Shown here: one piece after another, positions 21,927 through 34,300 of the stretch
Position numbering within the stretch: position 1 is the first letter of the stretch
Layout: the number at the start of each line of letters is the position of its first letter
Source: Notolepis coatsorum
Taxonomy: Eukaryota; Chordata; Actinopteri; Aulopiformes; Paralepididae
Reading direction: 5' to 3'
DNA length: 64,000 nt
Assembly (NCBI GenBank): GCA_963971535.1
Contig: OZ020586.1
Location: 78,410,412 to 78,474,411, forward strand
The notes under the pieces: model-generated
What the model was told of the DNA's origin: nothing
Seen by the model: the letters and a program-made list of their open reading frames with translations, nothing else
Database searches by the model: none
Position numbers and translations under genes: made by a program

Positions 21927-23158
21927 TATGTACTTATTTGTAATACGTACATATGTTACATTTTCAATATAATATGTGAATATTACTTACCATAAGACAC
22001 ATTATGTACCTTTTTTCCTGTGGTTGATTAGTACTTTATTTACATATTTTAAGCGAGATTGGGCTGGTTCAGATGGTAGTGATTTACACAACTGTGGGAG
22101 GTATCAGTCAGGGAGGTATATTCTGTCAAGTTTGCATTGTATTAAAAGTGTTAAAATCGGAAATTTGCTGTCCTTATTTGGATGTTTTCAGAGCGATGAT
22201 AAAAAAAACTTAAATTTGATATTCTGCAAGTAACACGTCGTAGGGGACCAGCTCTCTCTTCGTTGTATGAGACAAAAGACGAGAAGCCACATTTTGACAG
22301 GTCGTCTCAAATGTTCCGTTTGGAGATCCATAGCAGAGGACCGCAGCACAACTCTGAATGGCCGTCACATTCAGAATTTATTTTGGTTTTGCCATCTTAC
22401 TGCCACAGTCTGAATGCAGAATCTATAATTAGTAATAAGGTCACATGATTATAGATGTTCACTAGTTAAACGGGTCTATCTGCTCCTATTGTATACATCC
22501 TCGCAAGTCTCTTATTTCTTGTCACACCTGCCTCACAATTTTTTTGTTTTGTAATGTATTAAAGTGCAGTAGAATAACTGCTGCTGTAATTGTTGACCAG
22601 AGATGTCAGGAAGATTATCACAGAATGTCTATTGAATGAATACACTACCAACCGCTTGCACTGTGTGAACCATAAAACATCAATGCATTTATGCAATGGA
22701 GGCTTTGTGCGGAATGTTTGTGTAGTTCTTATTCTTTCAACATGGCTGCCCGTAACCATTGGTAACCACTTTAGAAAGAAAATGCATAATGTCCAGGCGG
22801 TTAAAACAGGGGCTCCTAAAGTTTTCAGACCGCGACCCCTGAAATAACGGTGTCAGAGAGCCGCAACCCCCACTATTATAATAGGAGGTAAAAAAACATT
22901 TAAAAAGAATTTAAAATATATATATATATATTTTTTTTTTTAAATGGAAATGTAGGGTTGAAACATGCAAAGGTTCAAACACACACACACTAATAAGCAT
23001 TGGAGGCTTTTAACCAGGGCCGGACTGGGGAAATCATTCAGGCCAGGAAATATAGTGCGAAATATAGCCCCAGTCAGGCCACTTTTTAAGCGGGGGGTCC
23101 CCCACCAGGAATTTTTATTTCCTGCATTCTGGTGTAGGGATTTTTTTATTTGTACCCT
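21927..23158. other. Intergenic, no gene seen
   Basis: AT-rich with no supported exon. MITE-like terminal phrases occur at 22806 (CAGGGGCTCCTAAAG) and 23016 (CCAGGGCCGGACTGG), but partner ends were not identified. Confidence 0.45.
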
Positions 23159-23162
23159 TTAA

Positions 23163-24099
23163 CACTATGGCGACCGGCGGGGCGCGGCGATTTAGGCCTC
23201 AGAGGACAGCGGATTGTAAACAAACCGATGTACTTTCTAAGAGCTTTATATATCATTTATAGTATTGCTATCTGTCCATTGTCATTGTCACTTGAGTGCA
23301 TAAACCGTGCCTTCATAATGGCTTAAAGAAAATAAAAATCCATCAGTTGGTTGTCATTTTATAGCGTCGTGAATATAAGGTATATCGCGCTTTTAGTCTA
23401 GGCTTTTCTGCAGGAGGCTGCAAAAAAGGCTAAACGTTGGCGCCGTTATATCAAACGCCATTTTCTGCTGTATATATATGAATGAAATAAAACAAACTGC
23501 GTAGCATCCGGACTATTACAGAGCATCTATGGATGAAATGGGGGCGGCGGGGAACGCCGATTACTATTATTGATTAGCAATACAGTGTGCGTTCAATATA
23601 GCATTTTCATTGATCGATCACGTTACGTTATAAAACAATGTCCAATCCAGCTGTAATTTGGGGTAATATCCTACCGTCAGGCCATGTGATCGCCGGCAGC
23701 ATTTCCTCACCAGTCATCGGATTCTGGTAGATCGATATGCACATTGGCTAATCATAAATCCCATTATGCTGAAAAAAACGCTCGGCAAGCTGATCCAAGA
23801 TGGAGGGTCTTCTTTTGGAATCAAGGATCTATGATCCGCCCACAGAACTGTAAAAGCATTTTTTTTAAATCCACATAATGATACTGCAGTGGAGCGATGG
23901 TGCCCCTAAGCGGGTCTTGCCGGTACTGCATGTTTCGAAAATCAAATATGTGAAAAGATCCTGCTAGTGGATCGGGTACCTAAGAAGCGTTATAAATATG
24001 GAATAAAACAATAACAACTTTCCACGAGTATATACGTGGCTCTGGTCCACAACACTCTTTTTCGAAACACGTATATATACGTGGACGGATGCCATAGTG
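23163..24099. mobile_element. piggyBac-like MITE
   Basis: The ends are CACTATGGCGACC and GGATGCCATAGTG (11 of 13 inverted matches), with TTAA at 23159-23162 and 24100-24103. No transposase is seen. Confidence 0.85.
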
Positions 24100-24530
24100 T
24101 TAAATGCCAGTGTTTGTGATGGCATCACAAATTATTGTTAAAAAACAGGCTAGCATAATGTATGATTAGCAACAAAACTGATTTTGATGGATTTTCTCTT
24201 TTTTTGTAATGTCAGATTGAAAGAAAATACTCACTCTTACCATAAGGGACTACATTGTCCTCTTCAAAAACGCCATAAAGATATTACTATAATTATGTTG
24301 AAATACCACTTTTTCTTTCATAAATCTTTTATTCAACTTCAGCCCTGATCATAACACCACATATTCATTAGTATAATTCTAACCCTTTAAATGCCAGTGT
24401 GTGTGATGGCATATATTTGCAATATATCAAATGCAAAGTAGATTTTTCTGGGGGGGGGGGGTATTACAGGCTAGCATGTGTCAATGATTAGCAACAACAC
24501 TGATTTTGATGAATCTTTTGTTTTTTGTAA
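24100..24530. repeat. Direct duplication about 285 bp apart
   Basis: The segment 24100-24210 (AATGCCAGTGTTTGTGATGG, CAGGCTAGCAT, ATGATTAGCAACA, CTGATTTTGATG) recurs at 24388-24530 with small changes. Both start at a TTAA-like site, suggesting tandem copies of one short element. Confidence 0.65.
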
Positions 24531-24564
24531 GGGTCCCACCTCCACCAATCACATGCGGCTCCCT

Positions 24565-24592
24565 TTGTGTGTGTGTGTGTGTGTGTGTGTGA
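24565..24592. repeat. (GT)n microsatellite
   Basis: An uninterrupted TG dinucleotide run followed by a short GA run to about 24610. Confidence 0.95.
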
Positions 24593-24904
24593 GCAAGAGA
24601 GAGAGAGATAGTTCTCCAACTTGTGTGAGTTGCAGTGATCTGGTTGTTCCCCACCTAGGTTATCTAACTATTGCGCCGCTGCAACTAGAAACACTGGCCT
24701 GGCCTGCTTCTAAGTTCAGTGGCCTGACTGCATTAAAAAATATATATATATATTTTTTTAAATCATCTGGCGACTACGGTCGAGTCGAATCATCGGTCGA
24801 GTCTTTGTGGTCGTCATTCCAAAAGATCCCAAATCTTAGTGTGTTTTTAAAGAATGTTTGTTTGTTTCAGTTTCATTGTAACATGGTCTTATCACTATTT
24901 CAGT

Positions 24905-25175
24905 TTCAGGGGCCTTCCCACCTGTCACTGTATATCCATCAACAGGCCTGTTTCAGGCCCCCCCCCCACCTGTCACTGTATATCCATCAACAGGGCTGTT
25001 TCAGGGGCCTTCCCACCTGCCACTGTATATCCATCAACAAGGCTGTTTCAGGGGCCTCACCTGCCACTGTATATCCATCAACAGGGCTGTTTCAGGGGCA
25101 CCTGTCACTGTATATCCATCAACAGGGCTGTTTCAGGGGCCTCACCTGCCACTGTATATCCATCAACAGGGATGG
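24905..25175. repeat. Minisatellite, about six units of 37-55 bp
   Basis: Each unit contains CACTGTATATCCATCAACA followed by GGGCTGTTTCAGGGGC; unit length varies through a C-run and a TTCCCACC insertion. Open frames across it are repeat artefacts. Confidence 0.9.
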
Positions 25176-25558
25176 CAAATCTTTTATCGATACCATTCAG
25201 ATCCCGGCAATCGAGGATGATTTACCAGCCCGATATGAAGAATCCCCATAAGTCAGAATTTTAAGCGTTAAAAGGTGCTATAACATTTTTACGTTGGTAT
25301 CTTCTTTTTTCACGTTTAGAAAGGTGTAGAATAAAAGTATTGCTTTTCCTCCAAAAAGATAATTCCTTCACTTGGCACGATGGGAATAGTAACTCATTCT
25401 TACCAGTTGAACAGGGGTGGGTATCACTGTGTCATCCTGTGTCGCTGGACGTGGAATAAACATCACGGCTTGTTCATTATTCATATGTTTGTCATAGAAG
25501 CCTGTGTGTTTTACCTTAGTAGACGTGAGTTGTACAATCATGGCGACTGAAACAGAGT

Positions 25559-25680
25559 GGAAGATAAGATAAGATAATCCTTTATTGATCCCTTTGGGGA
25601 AATTGGGGTGTGGGGAGGAGCTGCTCTAACGAGCTGCCTCTGTCCAGGCGCCACTGTGGAGTAGAAGTGTAAATAGTGTA
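25559..25680 (-). mobile_element. LINE 3' end, CR1/L2-like, truncated
   Basis: On the - strand AATTTCCCCAAAGGGATCAA then TAAAGGATTATCTTATC, the same tail type as at 3966 and 60862. Confidence 0.6.
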
Positions 25681-26355
25681 CAATTATGGTAATCAGTGTT
25701 GGGGAATTACAACTACTTGTTATTGCACCATTGATATAGCGACATTTAGCAGCGGTTTGGTGGTAGTCACATTTTTTGTGGGGGAGCACAACACAACAAT
25801 TCAGCACTGGTGACTGTTCAAATGAATTTACTCTCAATATCTGTCAAACTAAATGAATGTGCAAAACTGTTTTGGGGATGTGTGAGATTATGTGCAGAAT
25901 AAACCAGCATTGGTTTTTGGTGAAGTGCCCCTTTAACTACGTAGATCTACTGTTTGGAATGTATTGGGGGTTAGTAAACTGAAATGAAGAACAATTTGTT
26001 TTTTCTTTTCTTTTTTACAGAACATGTTGGATGAAATCCACATTTTAGAGATAGTTATTACCAAACACTTCACAACCCCAGTCATTTAATAATACAGTAC
26101 ATCTTTAGTAAGCAAATATTGTTTTTATTTGGTTGACTGTTAATTTAACGGAGTGATGGATGTCAGCTCATGTTTGAATTAAAGATATTTTACTCTACAG
26201 TGAATAAAATTTATTTTGTAGTTCTTCAATGTCTTTTTTTCATGTGGGTATACAATGATTATTATGCAAATAATACTGTACAAATGCAATGAAACATAAT
26301 GTTTAACATAGGAGAAATAATCACAATTTCTGACAATTCTGTCCACTGACATACA
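25681..26355. other. Upstream intergenic, AT-rich
   Basis: No exon is supported. A CAGTGTTGGGGAA phrase near 25697 resembles a fish MITE end but no partner was found. Confidence 0.4.
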
Positions 26356-26580
26356 GCCGGACCAATGGAACTGTTACATCACATCATCGTCGCCTCTCGA
26401 CCAATAAGACGTTCGCTTTCCGGCCTTTTCTGTTTATGTCCCGCCCTTTAATTTGACAGCTAAGTGGAGGACAGCGGGGGGTAGTAGGGGGGACCTCGCC
26501 AACAACGGACCTTCATATCTCTTGAGTTTATATTCATGAATGATTCATAGTTGTATTTCATATCCCTTGTGATTAGAATC
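26356..26580 (+). promoter_or_regulatory. Probable promoter and 5' UTR of the pdia3-like gene
   Basis: Two CCAAT boxes (26362-26366 and 26401-26405) and a GC box CCCGCCC (26440-26446) lie 130-220 bp before the ATG in a locally GC-richer stretch. No canonical ER-stress element (CCAAT, nine bases, CCACG) is visible: the expected CCACG is absent behind both CCAAT boxes. The transcription start is not determined. Confidence 0.5.
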
Positions 26581-26747
26581 ATGGCTGACATCTATTTAAC
26601 CGTTATACCCGCGTTGACGTTAACGATACTGGCGTGTTGTTGTGGACCGGTGTTCGGAAGGAGTGATGTTGTCCAGCTGGGAGACGAGGACTTCGACTAC
26701 CTGGCCGCAGAGCACGAGACCATGCTTGTGACGTTTTACGCTCCATG
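26581..26747 (+). CDS. pdia3: pdia3-like exon 1: signal peptide and start of domain a
   Basis: ATG at 26581 is the first in-frame ATG. It starts a hydrophobic signal peptide ([18 protein letters not shown]) with likely cleavage after residue 26 (PVFG/RSDVV). The exon ends within the Trp codon of APW, before donor GTAACT at 26748. Confidence 0.92.
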
Positions 26748-28210
26748 GTAACTAACGGGACAGACGATGCAAATAAAACGACAACAATCATTTCGTGTGC
26801 GAGGCTTGAATTATGCATCACCGAGTTTTAGTTAATGTAGCGTTATTAATTCATTTATTTTATGAGTATGCCTTGTGTTTGTATGCACATTACGTTATTA
26901 TGTGTAGCTGCCTGGTTGGTAGGGCAAGCGGGGTTTGGCTAACATGCAATCCTGGCTGGACTTTGTATATTTAGCTACTCGCACCCATACTCTCTGAGCT
27001 CCTGTGTTTTCTCCTGCCATCATGAATGGTGTCTACTAGCCTTGGTCATCACCACCAGTACCTGTTTGTTTGTATGAACGTGATTGTGTTTGAAATGGAA
27101 TCAATTATCCATCCCTAGCATGATCTGCTCAAATCTTTTTTTTTTCTCCCTCCCTCCCTCCTTCCCTCCCTCCTCTCAGGTGTGGTCATTGTAAGAAGTT
27201 GGCTCCGGATTTTGAAAAGGCAGCGACTCGACTGAAAGGCACAGTAGCGCTCGCTAAGGTAAAGCACTCTGGAAGAAGAGATGGAGTGAGAGGGGGGGTT
27301 AATAATGGTCTATGAAAGATTTAGTTGATCAGGGCCGGGGTTGCCTGCCTGAAGTCACCGGCCCACTTTGGCTGAGGGAAACAGACAGCAGGGGTACGAA
27401 TAGTGCATAATAGTCTTCTACTCTACTGGGAGGCGTATCAAGCGATGGAAAGAGGACTGGTTATTCCAGTGGTCCTTTTAGCTCAATGGGTAGAGCAAGG
27501 CACTAACACTGCCATGGTTAGGGGTTCCATTCCTCGTTTAGCTCAATGGGTATAGAGCAAGGCACTAACACTGCCAGGGTTAGGGGTTCCATTCCCTGTG
27601 TAGCTCAATGGGTATAGAGCAAGGCACTAACACTGCCAGCGTTAGGGGTTCCATTCCCTGTGTAGCTCAATGGGTATAGAGCAAGGCACTAACACTGCCA
27701 GGGTTAGGGGGTCATTCACTAGGCTCATCCTGTACGTGTAACGTGTTGTACTGTAAGGATCTTACAAAATGGAATATGTTGTGATATGGCTAGAATGGGT
27801 TATGTTATGGTTAGAATATGTTCTGCTATACTTTGGCAAGTATTATGGGCGCCCTGTTGCTGCCACTTCTCCAGGACTGAGGGGTAACTATGTCCTCCAC
27901 AACAATGCCAGATGGCCACATGCTTAAGATCAGAGTCATGGTTGCTTAGCACCAGCCATAAAGGATTGCGGTGCTAACATGCCTGCTGCTAAAAAGAATC
28001 CAGTGCACAGCTCAATCAATGGCCCTGATTCATTCCATTTCTCTCTTCCATTTTACTCTTCCCCTTCTCTGGTCTATCTATCCATCCCCTTTTATATCCA
28101 CCCATCCTGCTATCCATTCCTCCATCCCTCCCTCTATCTACCCTCCTCTCTCTCTCTCTCTCTCTCACTATTTCTCTCTCACCTTCCGTCTCCCTCTATC
28201 TATCTACCCC

Positions 28211-28259
<49 letters not shown>

Positions 28260-28300
28260 ATTTCTCTCTCACCTTTTGTCTCCCTCTATCTATCTACCCC

Positions 28301-28358
<58 letters not shown>

Positions 28359-31300
28359 TATTTCTCTCTCACCTTCCGTCTCCCTATCTACCCCCTCCTC
28401 TCTCTCTCACACTCTTCTCTCTCACCCTTCCCCTCCCTCCATATATCTGTATCTATCTATCCCTCCCTCTCTCTATGCCCCTCTCTCTCAGGTGGACTGT
28501 ATAGCCCACAAAGAGACCTGTAGTCGTTTTGGTGTTTCCGTCTACCCCACTCTGAAGATATTCAGAAATGGAGAGGACTCTGGGGTGTTTGATGGGCCAC
28601 GCACTACAGGTCTGTGTGTTTGTTTGTATTCATCCAGCTTGTCTCGACTGACTTGACTGATTGACTATATGTATCAATAATATTAGATTGTGTTTGTGTT
28701 GTCACTGTAATACTATCTGTTGATATCACTGACTTTAAGTTTTGTGTGTGTGTACTGCAGACGGTATTGTCTATTACATGAAGAAGCAGACTGGTCCTAA
28801 TTCAGTGATGCTGAGGAACAAGGAGGATCTACAGGTCTTCATCGACCACTATGATGCCAGTGTTGTAGGTAAGACCTTCTATACTCTGATCTATGATGCC
28901 AGTGTTTTAGGTACGACCTTCTATACTCTGATGATCTATGATGCCAGTGTTGTAGGTATGACCTTCTATACTCTGATCTATGATGCCAGTGTTTTAGGTA
29001 CGACCTTCTATACTCTGAGCTATGATGCCAGTGTTTTAGGTACGACCTTCTATACTCTGATCTATGATGCCAGTGTTTTAGGTACGACCTTCTATACTCT
29101 GATCTATGATGCCAGTGTTGTAGGTACGACCTTCTATACTCTGATCTATGATGCCAGTGTTGTAAAAACGTCTCCAAATTCGTTGTAAGGCCGGTTGTAC
29201 TGCCAAATTCTCTGAAATGAATTGGGAGAGACGGCTTATTGTAGAGAAATTAACATTCAATTCACGGGCAACAGCTCTGGTGGACATTCATGCCAATTGC
29301 ACGCTCCCTCAAAACCTGCGCCATCTGTGGCATATCTGTGGCATATTGTGATAAAACTGCACATTTTAGAGAGTGGCCTTTTATTGTGATCAGCCTAAGG
29401 CACAATAATCATGCTGTCTGATCAGCATCTTGGTATGCCGCACCTGTCGGGTGGATGGATTATCTTGGCAAAGGAGAAGTGCTCACTAACACAGATTTAA
29501 ACAATTTTGTGAACTAATTCTTGAGAGAAAGAAATGGGCCTTTTGTGTACATAGACAAAGTCTTAGATCTTTGAAAATTGGAGCAAAAACAAAAGTGTTG
29601 CGTTTATATTTTTGTTCAGTGTATGGATGCCAGTGTTGTAGGTACAACCTTCTATACTCTTGAGCTATGATGCCAGTGTTGTAGGTAAGACCTTCAATCT
29701 ATACTCTGCTCTGTTATTTTCTGTGCTGTTCTATTCTATTCTGATCTATGGCACTCTATTCTACTTTATTCTTTGATGTTTGTATTGCAGGCAAGGAAAA
29801 TAATATTGTTTTATTATTTATTTGTTCTTCTCTCCTTTCCTCCTGTCTTAACCTTTCTCTTCTCCCCTCGCTTTAATTGTTCTACTCTTCTGTTCAATTG
29901 GGTTAAATATATTCTATTAAAGGTCCTGTGTCTTATAAATGGCCTTTTCCAGTGTTTAGCATTTTTCCCTAGCAATGGGGGTTTATATCAATGGGGTCTG
30001 TGTCTCTAATTCTAATTTTGACTCATCAGTCTAGTCTCGCGTTCACAAGATCCTCCCTCACTCAACTAAGCCATTCTGATTTGACTGTTCTGCTGACGTG
30101 AGTAAGGCACTGGTTGTAGTCACCGCCCACAATCAACAATTCGCTCAACAACAGAGCGAGTGGAATTACTTCCTCAAACGGGTTGACGTGCGCGGGTGCC
30201 GACAGAGACAGCAGAGAACGAGAGGGAGAGATGGAGAGAGAGAGAGATGGATAGAGAGGGAGAGAGAGAGGGAGAGGGAGAGAGAGAGAGAGGGACACAA
30301 GCATTTACACACGACCTCCAGCCCCGCCCGGAGTGTGTGTGTAAGTCAAAATATCGTTGCGCACGCTCCCACGCCCGTATTCCGATCCATGCAATAATAT
30401 TTACAGGGGTATATATTGTCATTTGAAACAAGTTACCAATGCATTGTCCCGTGGGATTATGCCCCCCTCTGCGAAATTAATTAGTATCTCTCTGTGGGTG
30501 ACTGTCACTCAAATCGCTTATGGGCGGAGCCCAGCCCAAAATAGCTTGAAATCTTGAAGTGGAAAAATGCTGCTTTAGAGTACTTGATTAGAAATACAAA
30601 ACAATGAATTTATTTGAAAAATACTTTACAGATGTGTTCCATAGACTCACAGGAATTGTGTAAAATTGCCCAAATAGTGAAAGGAATAGCTATGCAAGTC
30701 CCCTTTAAACTCGACATCAAGTGATTATTTCATGTCGGTAGTGCCAGCCAATGCACTTGGGATCTGGATCACTTCTCTCTCTCTCTCTCTCTCTCTCTAG
30801 GTTTCTTCTCGGGGTCAGACAGTACCCAGCTAGCTGAGTTTGTGAAGGCAGCCAGTGTGATGAGGGACGTCTTCAGATTTGCACACACCTCAGACCTACA
30901 GCTGGGCCTGCCGTACGCAGTGGACACAGAGTGAGTACCCAAAAAACACTTAAAAGGTAGCACTTTTGTTTACACATTATGTGTTGGTCTGAGTTGAGCG
31001 GGGATGGGGGGGGGGGCCTCGGGCTCTGCCAAGACGTTAACCTCTTATATATATCGAATTAAAGCCCCATTTGTTGCCTGTCGATGGCCCTTTCAGGTGA
31101 CAAAATCCGTGCAGCGGTTCTCTAGTTACATGCCGATATGTGAGGCTTGCGCAAAGTACACGGTATTGCGCAAATACTACTCCCGACTCTTGGGGCTCTA
31201 GTTCCCTCAATCATTTGGCGATCTCGAAAATGATTGGACAGGGTTGTAGCCAATGAGTGTGGCTTTCCATTGATACCCCACCTGGGGATGTACGAATCGG

Positions 31301-34300
31301 GGATCTAGGTGAAAAACTCACAAGCGAAAACAGGAAGAGAGAAACCGCAGAATGAATTGAAGTCTATGAGAAAACTGAGCTTTTCTTTTGTACACAGTTT
31401 ACCAAAATCACTCATTTATGAACGGATCTTTATGAAATTTGGACATGTACTACATAAGACTTCAGGCTATGGATCTCGGGTGTTTTTTAAGCCTCCAGCC
31501 ATTCTGGGGAAATACTACTACAGAAAAACGTGAGTAACAAGTTTTCAAGTTCAGACCTATGTTACTCTATTTCATTAGCACTAAAGGTGAGTTTTCCTTA
31601 TTGTATCAGAAACTTCAGAATGTCATCTTTCAAAAGAGACCAGGCTCATGCATGTGGTATAAGTATAAAGTATAGTATTTTGGTTTGCAAAGTATGCAGT
31701 CCTCAAAAACTAAAACTAAAATGGCCAATTTTGGGGGCGCCTGTTCTATAAAAATTAACTGGCTAAATGGCTGCACTTTTATCCAAAGCACAAAGTACAA
31801 TTTGTTACTCACATTTTACCCATTCACTCACACATTCACACACCGATGGCGGAGGTAACCTGCTCATCGGGAGCAATTAGGGGTTAAGTGTCTTGCTCAA
31901 GGACACATCGACACACTGCCTGGGAGGAGCGGGAATCGAACCGGGAACCTCCGGATTGCCAGACTGCTCTACCTGCTAAGCCACTGTCACCCCTATAATA
32001 AATAGTTCAGTTCCTTAGCTATATTAGAAATACTCTTAAAATCATTAAGTCTGCTAATAGTCAAGGTGTGTGTGTGACTAAGGTGGTGGTGACAATTGAA
32101 AGTGGTGATTAGGGCTAGTGTTAGTTAATGTGGTGGTTAGTGTTAGTTCATGTGGTGATTAGTGTTATTATTTCATGTGGTGGTTAGTGTTAGTTCATGT
32201 GGTGATTAGGGTTAGTGTTAGTTCATGTGGTGATTAGGGCCAGTGTTAGTTCATCTGGTGATTAGGGTTAGTGTTAGTTCATGTGGTGATTAGGGTTTAG
32301 GTAATGGTGATTAATAATCGTTATTTCAATATCAATGAAAATAGTTGTATGATTTTTGCCATAGTTGAGCATCTTAGTTTGTTGTGTTCTTTATCATTAT
32401 GTTATGGCAATTCATGATGTATTTAGGTACGTGTGGGTCCTGGTGAGACACCAGCTGAAAAGGTTTGGTCCCTGTTGGAGACTAAAGGTTTAGGATCCCC
32501 TGTTGGAGACTAACTGTTTAAGATCCCCTGTTGGAGACTAAAGGTTTGGGATCCCCTGTTGGAGACTAAAGGTTTAAGATCCCCTGTTGGAGACTAAAGG
32601 TTTGGGATCCCCTGTTGGAGACTAATAGAAAAAGAATAGAAAACTCTGTCTATTCGGTTGGAAATGTGAATAGAAACTAAAGTGAGCTGTTTCCAAGAAA
32701 ACTCTGTTGGACACCTTTTTAAGAGGAAATGTCCTATTCAACGTTCTACTCTAGTATCAATAATTAAATTACTTGATATTAAATGTACCCAAGTATCAAG
32801 TATTAAAGCACTTTATATTAAATGTACCCCAGTATCAAGTATTAAAGCACTTTATATTAAATGTAGCACAGTATGAGGTGTTCAAATGCTTGTCTACCTT
32901 CATGTTGTGATGTTTCCAGGTCTGTGTTGCTGTTCAGACCTCCCAGGATGGCCAGTAGATTTGAGGAGAGTGTCGTTCGCTTCAGTGAGGTCCTCACCAT
33001 AGGAGCCCTACGCCGGTTTATAAGAGACGACATGTAAGTGTGTCTGTGTCTGTGTTAGGGCTGCACAATTCTTGATCAAATGTGAATCACCATTTTCCTC
33101 TAAGAATCGAGATCACGATTCTCGCACACGATTATTATTTTTCATCATTTAAAAAAAGTAAAGTAAAAAAAAAAAAAAAAAAAAATTTAGAAATGAGATC
33201 GCATAGGTCTATGCATCGAGATCGTGATATTTTTTTCTTTTTCGATTAATTGTGCAGCCCTAGTCTGTCTGTTTCGGCCTGAATGATACTGTATGTCAGC
33301 GTATTGATAATAGTAGGGCTGACCCCGAATAGTCGACTAATCGATCGAAAGGAGCCGTAGTCGACTGCCAACCTCTTAGTCGAATGCAAAAAAAGAAAAA
33401 AAGATTTATTATTATATATTTTTTTAGAATTTTTCCTTTTAATCATTCTTTCCAAAAGCAAAGAGGCCTAGAAGTGTGGCTAACTGCCTAAGAAAACAGG
33501 CACAGAGGCACTGAAAGGATTTCACCCATCTAATGAATAAAAATAAAAAATAAAAACTATAAAAAAAAATCTAACCCTAACTAACCGTACTGTCATGCAC
33601 TTGTCCTAATAAACTAACCTACACTGTAGCACTCAACACTTTGATGAACATTGTTGCTCAGCTGATAGAGTTGTGCCCTTCCTGATGGCTTGTCGTACAG
33701 AACTTGTAAGTCGCTTTGGATAAAAGCGTCAGCTAAATGACTAAATGTAAATGTAATGAACACACTAGACTAGACAAATATCAAGATGTATCCATCAGTG
33801 GACCAATTGCATGCTTTCGCAGGGGACAAGAAGCTTCCGTCGACTCCTTCAGACATTAAGCACCCCCACAGCCCAAATGGAATTAAAAAATAAATAAAAT
33901 TATACTTTAAAAAAAAAAAAATTATAGTCTACTAATAGTCGACTATCGGCTAATTTCGGCGACTACAAGTCGCCTATACAAATCCTTAGTCGGGGACAGC
34001 CCTAGATAATAGTCGGCATACTTTCAATAGTATGCATGTATCTCACAGACCATGACATACTGAGTATTACAGCAGTAATACTGTGGAGTCAGTTCTTTAT
34101 TGTGATTAATCGATAATGTTTAAAAAAGCTGTGCGAGGAAAAGCAAATGTACTGTTTGCGTCCATCTAATGGAAATGTTAAATCCGTAGTTGGGGAGATG
34201 CGGAAGGAGGCTGCTTGTTTTTATTCAGAAATTCTATGGGGCTGAACACTGACCCTGCATATACTGACGCATCGCTTTTCATGTGTACAAAGGACTAGAG

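Noticed and set aside
24478-25264. 136- to 257-codon + strand frames across the 24905-25175 minisatellite
   Set aside because: Tandem repeat translation; no homology and no splice context.
26356-26420. Canonical ER-stress response element before the PDI gene
   Set aside because: CCAAT is present twice but neither is followed nine bases later by CCACG.
27479-27722. Functional tRNA genes
   Set aside because: Units are about 62 bp, lack a pairable acceptor stem and CCA-proximal structure; only the A/B box words are tRNA-like.
27971-28656. Long Leu/Ser-rich open frames upstream of PDI exon 3
   Set aside because: They are translations of CT-repeat DNA. The only credible coding part is exon 3 (28492-28609), bounded by good splice sites.
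28742-29188. A repeat protein encoded by the exon 4 minisatellite
   Set aside because: The first donor already has a strong GTAAGA match and the reading continues into a Tc1 relic; in-frame extension is possible only as a splice variant, so it is reported as a finding, not as a gene.
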